Source of the DNA: Brasilonema sp. CT11
GTDB lineage: Bacteria > Cyanobacteriota > Cyanobacteriia > Cyanobacteriales > Nostocaceae
DNA length: 41,732 bases
NCBI RefSeq assembly: GCF_017982655.1
Contig: NZ_JABXYX010000065.1
Span: forward strand, 1 to 41,732
Reading direction: 5' to 3'
Of the stretch, positions 8,030-16,571 are shown piece by piece (positions within the stretch are counted from its first letter, which is position 1; each line of letters opens with the position of its first letter). A program made the translations under genes and the position numbers. The notes beneath the pieces are model-generated. The model did not search any database, was not told the origin of the DNA, and was given only the letters and a program-made list of their open reading frames with translations.

Positions 8030-9213
8030 AAAAGATTGCAATTGTTGTTCAACGATGGCATGAAAGCATAGTAGGCGGCTCAGAAGCTTTAGCATGGCAA
8101 TATGCCACTTTATTGAGTGATGAATATAAAGTTGATGTCCTGACAACAACAGCATTAGAGTATACAAGCTGGGCTAATGTCCTACCTGCGGGTTGTGAGG
8201 CAAAGCAAGACATCAACATTTATCGCTTTCCAGTAACTATCGGACGAAGTAACTACTGGCACAATTTACATGCAAGGCTTTTACGAGAGTTTCACTACCG
8301 CAAGCATATTCAATTAAAAAATAGCAAACTCATACCTTGGAATATTGCACTTCAAGAAGAGTTTATTCGCCGTCAAGGTCCCTACTCAGAACCCTTGCTA
8401 TCTTTTTTAAAAGAGCGGTGTCATGACTACGAAGCTATTATATTTACAACTTATCTTTATCCAACCACTTACTTTGGAGTCACTCAGGTTCCCTTAGCCA
8501 AAGTTCTACTAGTACCAACACTTCATGATGAACCACTGGCATACTTAACCGCCTATAAGCATACGTATGAAAATGTTCGCGGTTGGATATGGTTGACGAA
8601 TGCTGAGAAAGTACTTGGAGAAAAGTTATGGGGAGAATTGCCAGGTAGTGTTGTATCTATGGCAGTTGAAACATTACCTTGTAGTCCCTTTCAAGCTGAA
8701 TATCCATATTTACTTTACTGTGGTCGTATTGATCCAAGTAAAGGATGTAGCGACTTAATAAATTTCTTCATTGAATTTAAGAAAAGTCACCCATCGAACC
8801 TGCGTTTAATTTTGACAGGTAAAGCTGAAATAGAAATACCATCTCGTCCAGATATTGAATTTCGTGGATTTGTTTCAGCCGAAGAAAAATTCCAACTCAT
8901 GGCTGGGGCTTCTATTTTTGTTATGCCTTCACCTTATGAAAGTTTTAGCATAGTCACTTTGGAGGCTATGGCTCAACGTACACCAGTATTAGTCAATGGC
9001 TGTTGTCAAGTTTTAGTTGAACATGTTGTACGTAGTGGATGTGGTCAAATTTACCACGATTACGCGGGCTTTAGTGAAGGAATACAACAAATCATGGCAC
9101 AGGAACATAAGTCAAGTGAAATGGGTCACATAGCCAGGAAATATGTGGTAGAAAATTATGCTTTTGACAGTGTAAAAAAGAATCTTTCAGAAACTATTAA
9201 AAAATATATCTAA
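8026..9213 (+). CDS. Glycosyltransferase, GT4-like (GT-B fold)
   Basis: A 395-residue enzyme. The N-terminus MKKIAIVVQRWHESIVGGSE shows the glycine-rich GGSE loop of GT4 acceptor domains. The C-terminal domain begins at YLLYCGRIDPSKGC and contains the EX7E motif ESFSIVTLE (first Glu about residue 305). It starts inside the stop of the upstream glycosyltransferase (ATGA) and is followed by a 372-base gap, so the two form a small unit. It probably adds a residue to the growing chain in the cytoplasm from a nucleotide-sugar donor. Specificity is unknown. Confidence 0.88.
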   Translation: MKKIAIVVQRWHESIVGGSEALAWQYATLLSDEYKVDVLTTTALEYTSWANVLPAGCEAKQDINIYRFPVTIGRSNYWHNLHARLLREFHYRKHIQLKNSKLIPWNIALQEEFIRRQGPYSEPLLSFLKERCHDYEAIIFTTYLYPTTYFGVTQVPLAKVLLVPTLHDEPLAYLTAYKHTYENVRGWIWLTNAEKVLGEKLWGELPGSVVSMAVETLPCSPFQAEYPYLLYCGRIDPSKGCSDLINFFIEFKKSHPSNLRLILTGKAEIEIPSRPDIEFRGFVSAEEKFQLMAGASIFVMPSPYESFSIVTLEAMAQRTPVLVNGCCQVLVEHVVRSGCGQIYHDYAGFSEGIQQIMAQEHKSSEMGHIARKYVVENYAFDSVKKNLSETIKKYI

Positions 9214-9585
9214 CAGAGTCACATATAGGACTCTTATTTGATTTTTGCGAAGCTTCGTGCATCTTTATTGCCTGTTCCCTGTTGGCTCTTTTTACGAGTG
9301 ATTCAGGGATAAAATCGGATTGCTATATTTATTCTTTTGTCAATTTTTTCAAAAAGAGTCTAATTTTCGGGAATAGGCTAGTTTTCTAGTGGTTTTATAA
9401 ACCAGTTGCTTTTTCTCTATTAATAATGAGTTCCAGAATAAATTGACATTCTAATTTTTTTTGGTATAACTATATACTTAAACACATCTGAAAAAATATT
9501 GGTTAGAGTTACTGCCTTTCAGCAGTTTCCTCATAACTTAAGATTTGACTGAACAGTTTCTATTTGTGGTGTAGGAGGCTTTGTC
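9214..9585. other. AT-rich intergenic stretch
   Basis: There is no credible reading frame. It holds one copy of a 35-base dispersed repeat (9224-9258) near the left end, then AT-rich sequence. It ends with a strong ribosome binding site AGGAGG (9573-9578), 7 bases before the ATG of the GT2 gene. A promoter for the GT2/GT-C/EamA group may lie here, but I see no convincing -35/-10 pair. Confidence 0.6.
9224..9258. repeat. 35-base dispersed repeat, copy 1
   Basis: It is 33/35 identical in the same orientation to 20853-20887. The core is TATTTGATTTTTGCGAAGC, followed by TTCGT, and includes the palindrome CGAAGCTTCG. Both copies lie just past a gene end or in a gap between genes. It is probably a remnant or end of a small non-autonomous element. 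Confidence 0.75.
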
Positions 9586-10275
9586 ATGAAACTTTCTGTA
9601 GTTATACCTTGCTATAACGAAATCGGAACAATTGGACAGGTTGTTAAGGCTGTTAAAGCATCTCCAGTTACAGATTGTGAAATCATCATTGTTGATGATT
9701 GTTCAACAGATGGTACACAAGAAATTTTAAGAACAAAATTAGAATCGCAGGTTAACCAAGTTATTTATCATTCTAAAAATCGAGGCAAAGGTGCTGCCTT
9801 GCGTACTGGATTTGCTGCTGCTACCGGTGATATTGTTATTGTTCAAGATGCTGATTTGGAGTACGATCCTCAAGAATATCCTATAATGATTCGACCTATT
9901 TTACACAACAAGGCTGATGTCGTCTTCGGTTCCCGTTTTCAAAGTGGTAGACCTCATAGAGTTGTGTACTATTGGCACAGGATAGGAAATGGATTTCTGA
10001 CAATGTTGTCTAATATGTTTACAAACATCAACATAACAGATATGGAAACATGTTACAAAGCGTTTCGACGGGAAGTGATTCAATCTATCAAAATAGAAGA
10101 AAATCGTTTCGGATTTGAACCTGAAATAACAGCAAAGGTAGCTAAAATGGAATGCCGTATTTATGAAGTTGGAATTTCCTATTATGGTCGTACATATAAA
10201 GAAGGTAAAAAGATAGGCTGGAAAGATGGTTTTCAAGCAATATCTTGTATTTTTAAGTATAATCTGCTGAGATGA
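9586..10275 (+). CDS. GT2 glycosyltransferase, polyprenyl-phosphate sugar synthase-like (DPM1/ArnC type)
   Basis: A 229-residue GT-A enzyme with the family signature at the N-terminus ([18 protein letters not shown]), [13 protein letters not shown] (nucleotide-binding Asp pair, about residues 33-45) and [14 protein letters not shown] (DXD region, about residue 88). It then has DVVFGSRF and [14 protein letters not shown], all typical of DPM1-type enzymes that load a sugar from GDP- or UDP-sugar onto a polyprenyl phosphate. No C-terminal membrane helices are visible, so it is the short form. A strong AGGAGG lies 7 bases before the ATG. It is followed by a multi-pass GT-C-like protein and a small EamA transporter, the partners expected for a lipid-linked sugar pathway. 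Confidence 0.88.
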   Translation: MKLSVVIPCYNEIGTIGQVVKAVKASPVTDCEIIIVDDCSTDGTQEILRTKLESQVNQVIYHSKNRGKGAALRTGFAAATGDIVIVQDADLEYDPQEYPIMIRPILHNKADVVFGSRFQSGRPHRVVYYWHRIGNGFLTMLSNMFTNINITDMETCYKAFRREVIQSIKIEENRFGFEPEITAKVAKMECRIYEVGISYYGRTYKEGKKIGWKDGFQAISCIFKYNLLR

Positions 10276-10334
10276 ACACGCCGATATTTTTTACAATGTG
10301 ATATCAATAATACTTGAAGTTTAGTTTTTCTAAA

Positions 10335-12524
10335 ATGCTAAAACTTTGTATAAAAAACAAGACTAAACTGCGTAGTCTTGTTTTAAAAAATAATGCTCTT
10401 GTAATCTTCTTAATTTGTATTGCTGTTTATCTAGCAAACGGAGTAACAAGAAGTTCTGGAGATTCAGTTCCAAATACATTACTGGCTTTCAACTTACTTG
10501 AAAATCATACTTTGCATCTAGATGCTTTCAGGTTTAGCTATTTTGTAGACAAAGGTTTTTCTTATGCTTTTGCTGAGGGAAATAACGGTCATCTTAGCTC
10601 TACCTATCCCATAGGAAGTGCTATTGTTACTTTTCCTCTATATCTGCTTTTTTATCTCTATTTAAAACTGATATATCATGGAGATATTATTAATTTAATA
10701 TCTCCAAATTTTGAAGAACATAGACTTTTTTTTGAAAAGCTTGCTGCAACAATAACAACTGCTGGAACAGTTGTTATATTTTATTTATCTTCCAGATTAA
10801 AATTTTCTAAAAGGATATCTTTTGTATCAACTTTTATATTCGCATTTGCTACAAACACATGGATGACCTCTTCTCAAGGACTATGGCAACATGGAATATC
10901 TAATCTAGCACTTATAAGCTGTATATTTTGCTTACTCAAAGCAAATCATACATCACATCAAACAAAATGGTTATTGTTAGCAGGTATTGCTTGTGGACTA
11001 CTTCCAGGTATTCGTCCTACTAGTAGTTTGTTTTCTATTGCAATAATTGTTTACTCAATCTTTACCTATCGATTGAAAGCTGTTTTTTTATTTTTTGGTT
11101 TAGTTTCAGCAATCCCTAGTTTGGCGTGGAATTTATACTATTTTGGAAACTTAAGCGGAGGCTACTCCAAAATGTTTCATGAACCGCCATACTTATTTAC
11201 ATTGAATCATTTTATGAGTGCATTTTTAGGAACGCTCATTAGTCCAAGTCGGGGTATACTCATTTATTCCCCTATTGTTTTATTTTCTTTCCCTGGAGCT
11301 TGTCATGTTTTTAAATTAAGATTTAATAAAGATGAAAAATTGATAACATGTATCACTATATCTTCGTTTTTTTTACTACTTAGTTATTTCTTCTATACGG
11401 TTTGGTGGGCAGGGCATTCTTATGGTCCAAGATTTATCACTGATATAATGCCTGTAGCTTGCTATCTGATTAATTATTTCTTAAACAATCAATTTTTTTT
11501 CAAAAAGAAAGGTACTAAAAATAATTATTTAAACTTGATTTTTATGATTTTTTTCATCTTTTCTTTGTTAATTCAATTCACAGGTGCTTTCAGTGGTATC
11601 CCAGGTTTTTTCTGGAATGGCATCCCTTTAAATGTTGATAAATATCAGTCTAGACTGTGGCAGATCAGAGACAGCCAAATAGAGAGAAATGCTAACGCTT
11701 TATTTCACAAAATTATTAAGCCATGCACACGTAACCGACTCTACATTCAAGGGCTAAGTGGGATAATCAAACAAGTGACAGACGAAAAAGGTCAACCTAT
11801 CAATTCAATAATATCAGTTCAACCTGGTTCTGAAAAAGTTCTTAAAGCTTATTTAGAAAATATAGGTACATCAAGCTGGTATGGTTACCAGTCTGCACTT
11901 GAAAAAGGCGAAACGCGTGTGAGAGGAATATTCTACAACAGCAATAATCAAGGAGTTAAAGAGGTGCGTCTCTATGTTTCTGATATGACCAAAAAACATG
12001 AAACTGCTAATGCAATTAGTACTATTTCATTTCCTCAAGAAACAGGAACGTACAAACTTACATTTGATTTGATAGCCGAAGGAGTTGATGAGTTTCCAAA
12101 AAACAATAATATCAACAGTTCTTATACATTCACGGTAATAGTTGGGGGAAAACGCCACTTTTCTCAAGAAATACAAGTCTTAAAACCATTCAAATCTGGC
12201 AAGGTTAGGGAGATAGTAAAAATTCCAGTCATTGTGAAAAATACTAGTGATTTTATGTGGCAGAACGCAAGTGCTCATCCTGTGAATCTTGCCTATCACT
12301 GGTTAAATACTAGTGATAAAGTTATTGTTTTTGATGGTGAGCGTACTCCTTTACCGAAAAATGTAGCTGTACAAAGCTTTCAGAAGTTAAACGCAACTAT
12401 TAAATTTCCTGATCAGCCTGGAAAATATTATTTGGCTTTGACAATGGTTCAAGAGGGTGTGGCTTGGTTTAGTGATCAAAATACAACTTTTCTAAAAATT
12501 CCTGTAGAAGTTGTCGGTCAGTAG
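10335..12524 (+). CDS. Large multi-pass membrane protein, GT-C (GT39-like) with tandem C-terminal Ig-like domains
   Basis: About 729 residues from the ATG at 10335; an in-frame TTG at 10314 would add seven, and neither start has a clear ribosome binding site. The first roughly 430 residues hold about ten hydrophobic segments. The first loop (GDSVPNTLLAFNLL) is acidic, as in GT-C enzymes that take sugar from a polyprenyl-phosphate donor outside the membrane, and VWWAGHSYGPRFITDIMP is a pattern I associate with this group. The last roughly 250 residues are soluble and beta-rich. They contain two related units (about 510-600 and 620-725) with matching landmarks: an N-x-S/T-x-x-W start, then PGxYxLxxxxxxEGVxxF near the end, similar in pattern to NBR1/CARDB-like Ig folds. 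The gene is strikingly AT-rich. Its enzymatic activity is inferred. Confidence 0.72.
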   Translation: MLKLCIKNKTKLRSLVLKNNALVIFLICIAVYLANGVTRSSGDSVPNTLLAFNLLENHTLHLDAFRFSYFVDKGFSYAFAEGNNGHLSSTYPIGSAIVTFPLYLLFYLYLKLIYHGDIINLISPNFEEHRLFFEKLAATITTAGTVVIFYLSSRLKFSKRISFVSTFIFAFATNTWMTSSQGLWQHGISNLALISCIFCLLKANHTSHQTKWLLLAGIACGLLPGIRPTSSLFSIAIIVYSIFTYRLKAVFLFFGLVSAIPSLAWNLYYFGNLSGGYSKMFHEPPYLFTLNHFMSAFLGTLISPSRGILIYSPIVLFSFPGACHVFKLRFNKDEKLITCITISSFFLLLSYFFYTVWWAGHSYGPRFITDIMPVACYLINYFLNNQFFFKKKGTKNNYLNLIFMIFFIFSLLIQFTGAFSGIPGFFWNGIPLNVDKYQSRLWQIRDSQIERNANALFHKIIKPCTRNRLYIQGLSGIIKQVTDEKGQPINSIISVQPGSEKVLKAYLENIGTSSWYGYQSALEKGETRVRGIFYNSNNQGVKEVRLYVSDMTKKHETANAISTISFPQETGTYKLTFDLIAEGVDEFPKNNNINSSYTFTVIVGGKRHFSQEIQVLKPFKSGKVREIVKIPVIVKNTSDFMWQNASAHPVNLAYHWLNTSDKVIVFDGERTPLPKNVAVQSFQKLNATIKFPDQPGKYYLALTMVQEGVAWFSDQNTTFLKIPVEVVGQ

Positions 12525-12651
12525 TGTAAAAAACAAAACAAGCTCATCAAAAAAATTATTTTTAAAAAGTTTTTATTACTATAATAACTGACTCACTCAA
12601 TCGTGTAAAATTTTTAGACATAAAATACGTGTATACAGCAAGGAAATATTT

Positions 12652-13020
12652 GTGACACTACAAGAATTGAGTTTATTACTGATGTCAGTCATCGCTAGTG
12701 TAGCAGGTCAGTTTTTTTTAAAAACAGGAGCACTCAAGTTAGGCAAAGTTCATGTAGGGAATGTAGTTGCTCATATTCTCAGCATCTTGACAACGCCTGA
12801 ACTTTTAATAGGGCTAAGTTGCTACGCTTTAGGTGCTCTGGCTTATATTCTACTTTTAACCAGAGTTAACCTGAGCGTTGCTGGTCCATCTGTTTCTCTG
12901 GTTTATGTTTTTTCCGTTATACTGGGTTATTTCATATTCAAAGAACCCATTCCTTTAACTCGTCTTATGGGTTTGAGCTTGATTATAGGTGGAGTTATTT
13001 TGGTAGTCTGGAAAAAATAA
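12652..13020 (+). CDS. Small four-helix EamA/ArnE-like transporter
   Basis: A 122-residue protein with four hydrophobic segments covering almost its whole length, starting LSLLLMSVIASVAGQFFLK and ending ILVVWKK. Gly/Pro positions (AGPSVSLVYVFSVILGYFIF, FKEPIPLTRLMGL) fit the half-size EamA/SMR group that includes ArnE/ArnF, which flip aminoarabinose-phosphoundecaprenol. The start is GTG with AAGGAAA 6 bases upstream. Lying just after a DPM1-like GT2 and a GT-C-like protein, it is best read as the flippase for a polyprenyl-phosphate sugar, probably as a homodimer. A drug-efflux SMR role is less likely given the neighbours. Confidence 0.78.
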   Translation: MTLQELSLLLMSVIASVAGQFFLKTGALKLGKVHVGNVVAHILSILTTPELLIGLSCYALGALAYILLLTRVNLSVAGPSVSLVYVFSVILGYFIFKEPIPLTRLMGLSLIIGGVILVVWKK

Positions 13021-13189
13021 AACCATTTTACTTCTGTTAGTACAGCATTTCATCAATTTTTAACGTATTGAGTAACCTACCTATTGCTTAAGCTTAGAAG
13101 AACTCAATAACGCTATAAACTTCTTGTGAAATTTTGTACTTGGTTTTTCCAAACACATCCTCTGCTTTCACAAGCACAATGGTAAATCA

Positions 13190-14158
13190 ATGACTAAAAA
13201 AGCCCTGATTACTGGACTCACTGGACAAGACGGTTCTTATCTTGCGGAACTTCTTTTATCCAAAGGCTACCAAGTCTTTGGTTTAGTCCGTCGTTCTAGC
13301 ACAAGTAACTTGGAACGTGTCAGCCATCTGTTCAACCACATCCAAATCGTCTCTGGCGATTTGTTGGATCAAACTTCGCTAATGGATGTCGTCGCCGAAA
13401 CTCAGCCAGACGAAATTTACAACCTCGCCTCCCAAAGCTACGTTCCCCTTTCTTGGACACAACCAGCTCTGACTGCTGAATATACTGCTCTCGGTGTCTC
13501 TCGCCTACTAGAATCTATCCGTCGTTGCAAACCAGATGCTAAATTCTACCAAGCCTCTAGTAGCGAAGTTTTTGGTCAACCTGACGAATCACCCCAAACC
13601 GAACGCACCGCCTTTCGCCCTCGCAATCCCTACGGTGTCGCCAAAGCATACGCCCACTGGATGACTATCAACTATCGCCAACAATACAACCTTTACGCCT
13701 GCTGTGGCATCACTTATACCCATGAATCGCCACGACGTGGTACTGAATTTGTATTTCGGAAAATTACTCAAGCAGCTGCCAAGATAAAACTTGGTCTAGC
13801 TAATGAATTAAAATTGGGCAACCTTGATGCTCGTCGTGACTGGTGTTACTCCAAAGACGCTGTTTATGCTATGTGGCTAATGTTGCAGCAAGAACAACCT
13901 GATGACTATATTATCGCGAGTGGTGAAACGCACTCGGTTAAACAACTAGTTGAATGTGCTTTTAGCTGTGTTGGACTCAATTGGGAAGATTATGTTTGTG
14001 TTGATCCAGCATTCTATCGCCCTGATGAACCAGTACAGTTGGTTGGTTGCATTGATAAAATTAAGAGCAAACTTGGTTGGGAACTTCAGTCCTCTTTTAA
14101 GGAATTGGTAGAGTTAATGGTTGATTATGACCTGAAACAACTAAACGAAAATAAGTAA
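13190..14158 (+). CDS. gmd: GDP-mannose 4,6-dehydratase
   Basis: A 322-residue extended short-chain dehydrogenase. It shows the NADP-binding GLTGQDGSYLAE loop (residues 9-20), NLASQSYVPLSW, the catalytic SSSEVFG stretch and YGVAK (Tyr about 148, Lys about 152), and the family-specific HESPRRGTEFV and RRDWCYSKDAV motifs. The enzyme turns GDP-D-mannose into GDP-4-keto-6-deoxy-D-mannose in the cytoplasm, the branch point to GDP-D-rhamnose, GDP-L-fucose and related sugars. No partner reductase (Fcl or Rmd) is visible in the window. The usual N of NHESPRRG is T here. The stop is 9 bases before the ATG of the following glycosyltransferase. Codon use is less AT-rich than in the genes just upstream. 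Confidence 0.93.
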   Translation: MTKKALITGLTGQDGSYLAELLLSKGYQVFGLVRRSSTSNLERVSHLFNHIQIVSGDLLDQTSLMDVVAETQPDEIYNLASQSYVPLSWTQPALTAEYTALGVSRLLESIRRCKPDAKFYQASSSEVFGQPDESPQTERTAFRPRNPYGVAKAYAHWMTINYRQQYNLYACCGITYTHESPRRGTEFVFRKITQAAAKIKLGLANELKLGNLDARRDWCYSKDAVYAMWLMLQQEQPDDYIIASGETHSVKQLVECAFSCVGLNWEDYVCVDPAFYRPDEPVQLVGCIDKIKSKLGWELQSSFKELVELMVDYDLKQLNENK

Positions 14159-14167
14159 TTGCATAAT

Positions 14168-15490
14168 ATGAATTCAGAACCAGAAATCTCACCAGTCGAT
14201 GCAAGTTTTTTACCTGGTGTTAACATCGCAGGTTATATTAATAGTGAATTTGGTTTAGGCGAAGGGGTACGATCAACAATTAGAGCACTGGAAGCAGTTG
14301 ATATTCCTTTCGTGATTAACAACTGCACTTTCAATACGTTTCATAGAAAATTAGATGATACTTATACAAATTTCTCAGACGAGAATCCCCATCCAATTAA
14401 TATTGTTCATGTGAATGGGGATATGATAAATTTTTTTCTTAACTCTGTAGGAATTGAATATTTTAAAAATAAGTACAATATTGGACTGTGGGCATGGGAG
14501 CTTCCTGATTTTCCCAAAGAATGGCTAAGAGCATTCAATCTTTTTGATGAAATATGGACTCCCAGCAGTTACAGTGTGGAGGCGATAAGCGAAGCTTACT
14601 GCCAAGGGCAGAACGCACCGCTATCACCTGTGCCAGTCCTTAAAGTTATGCACAGTATCTGGTTACCACAACCTACAGCAAGTAAACAATCACTGGGGCT
14701 ACCAGATAATAAGTTTATTTTTCTCTTTATATTTGATTTTTACAGCGTTTTTGAACGCAAAAATCCTATAGCAGTCATTGAAGCTTTTCAGCGAGCATTT
14801 GGTAAAAATGATCAAGTATTGCTTGTTCTTAAATTTTCTAATGCTCACAAGTTTCCTGATAAATATAAACAGTTAAAAGATTTAGCACAAGATTTTAAAA
14901 ATATAAAAATTATTGATAAATATTTGCTCAAAAATGATGTCAATACTTTGATTTACCATTCTGATTGCTATGTATCTTTACATCGTTCTGAAGGATTTGG
15001 CTTAACTATTGCTGAGGCTATGTTCTATGGAAAACCAGTTATAGCCACTGCTTACTCTGGAAATATTGACTTTATGAATGTTAATAACAGTTTTCCTGTC
15101 AAGTATTCTTTAACTACCTTAACAGAAGATTATGCACATTACAAGAAGGGAAGTACATGGGCAGAACCAGATATTGACCATGCAGCATATTTAATGCAAT
15201 ATGTGTTTAAAAATTATGAAGAAGTAAAGCAGATAGGTGCAAAAGCAGCTGAAGACATTAGGTCTTACTTAAGCCCAAAAGTGATTGGTCAAAAAATGAA
15301 AAATCGATTGGGAGCGATAACACAGAACAGTAGTAAATTGATAGAGAGTCCTCAATTAGAGACAGAATTAAAACACAAAGATGCAGAAATAGAACGATTA
15401 AAAGCTTTAGTTGACTATATGGAAAGAAGCAATTTTTGGCAACTAAGAAATTGGTGGTTTAAGCTAAAAGGAATGTTGCCACTAAAATGA
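14168..15490 (+). CDS. Glycosyltransferase, GT4-like, with C-terminal coiled tail
   Basis: About 440 residues from ATG 14168; a TTG at 14159 is in frame but an unlikely start. The N-terminal domain begins GVNIAGYINSEFGLGEGVRS, a glycine-rich loop seen in a common cyanobacterial glycosyltransferase group, and includes GLWAWELPDFPKEW. The donor domain holds FIFDFYSVFERKNP and the EX7E motif EGFGLTIAE (first Glu about residue 275). The last 50 residues are a short coiled coil (ELKHKDAEIERLKALVDYMERS) with an amphipathic WQLRNWWFKLKG end that could lie on the membrane. It directly follows gmd, so the Gmd-derived sugar may be its donor; this is inference. Confidence 0.86.
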   Translation: MNSEPEISPVDASFLPGVNIAGYINSEFGLGEGVRSTIRALEAVDIPFVINNCTFNTFHRKLDDTYTNFSDENPHPINIVHVNGDMINFFLNSVGIEYFKNKYNIGLWAWELPDFPKEWLRAFNLFDEIWTPSSYSVEAISEAYCQGQNAPLSPVPVLKVMHSIWLPQPTASKQSLGLPDNKFIFLFIFDFYSVFERKNPIAVIEAFQRAFGKNDQVLLVLKFSNAHKFPDKYKQLKDLAQDFKNIKIIDKYLLKNDVNTLIYHSDCYVSLHRSEGFGLTIAEAMFYGKPVIATAYSGNIDFMNVNNSFPVKYSLTTLTEDYAHYKKGSTWAEPDIDHAAYLMQYVFKNYEEVKQIGAKAAEDIRSYLSPKVIGQKMKNRLGAITQNSSKLIESPQLETELKHKDAEIERLKALVDYMERSNFWQLRNWWFKLKGMLPLK

Positions 15491-15542
15491 AGTTTTATAA
15501 CTACCCAGCAATTTAATAACAAAAACAGAGATAAGTCAGCAC

Positions 15543-16514
15543 ATGTTTAATTTGAAGAAGCGATTCAACCCCAAAGCAACTCTTGATGATGTGATTTCTG
15601 CATACAGACTTTTCCTAAGAAGAACGCCAGATGATGCAGGGTTTCAACATTACAAAAAACATATACAAGCAGGTTTATCACTTGATACACTGATAACTGG
15701 ATTTTTAGAGTCAACTGAATATAAAAATATTTTACAAAGTGAACAAGAAATTCAATTAGTCGAAATTGGCGGAAGGTTTTTATATACTCGATTATCAGAT
15801 AAAGACGTGGGAGGCGAAATCATTAAAAGTAGACAATATGAACCGCATATTACAGAGGTATTATCTAAGTTATTACAAGAAGAAGATACATTTGTTGATA
15901 TTGGTGCAAATATAGGTTACTTTACAGTACTGGGTGCATCTCTTGTTGGAGAGAAAGGAAAAGTAATTGCAATCGAGCCAAATCCGAATAATGTGCAATT
16001 GATTTTTGCTAGTCTTATCAAAAATGGATTTGAAAATGTTTCTGTACTTCCATATGCAGCCTCTGATTGTGAATCAATCTTTGAAATGATTATAGGAAGT
16101 TCCAATGGATATATCGTCAGTCCTAAAGAACCAACTGAGTGCAGCGTTTTTACACAATCCATTATTTTGGATGAACAACTTGCCAAATATCAAAAGATAA
16201 ATGTAGTTAAAATAGACGTCGAAGGACATGAACTTAATGTCATCAAAGGTTTTCGAGAATTATTAAAGAAATTCTTTCCTACGATAATTACTGAATTCCA
16301 TCCAAAAGCATTAAGAGAATGTGGAGGAATTGACCCTGAAGAATATCTATCTGAGTTATTTGAATTATACAATTCAGTATCCATAATATTAAGTAATGGA
16401 ACTTTTAAGAAATATTGGAACTATAACGATGTTCTTCAATATTGGACTGAAGTTAATAAGATAAATAACATGGGAGATATGATGCACTTAGACTTAATTG
16501 CATCTATCAAATAA
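15543..16514 (+). CDS. FkbM-family methyltransferase with N-terminal DUF4214-like domain
   Basis: A 323-residue protein. Residues about 15-60 (DDVISAYRLFLRRTPDDAGF, then a short helix pair) match the DUF4214-like repeat that is often fused to polysaccharide enzymes. From about residue 115 there is an FkbM methyltransferase: FVDIGANIGYFTVLGA (motif I), GKVIAIEPNPNN, and KIDVEGHELNVIKG, the FkbM hallmark. FkbM enzymes O-methylate sugars or other hydroxyls using S-adenosylmethionine. It lies 52 bases after the GT4 gene in the same direction. It is a second candidate, besides the coiled-coil methyltransferase, for methylation of the exported glycan. Confidence 0.88.
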   Translation: MFNLKKRFNPKATLDDVISAYRLFLRRTPDDAGFQHYKKHIQAGLSLDTLITGFLESTEYKNILQSEQEIQLVEIGGRFLYTRLSDKDVGGEIIKSRQYEPHITEVLSKLLQEEDTFVDIGANIGYFTVLGASLVGEKGKVIAIEPNPNNVQLIFASLIKNGFENVSVLPYAASDCESIFEMIIGSSNGYIVSPKEPTECSVFTQSIILDEQLAKYQKINVVKIDVEGHELNVIKGFRELLKKFFPTIITEFHPKALRECGGIDPEEYLSELFELYNSVSIILSNGTFKKYWNYNDVLQYWTEVNKINNMGDMMHLDLIASIK

Positions 16515-16571
16515 TTATGTTCTAATATCCGCTCGACAGAAACCATTAATGTTGAAATCAAAATTCAATTA

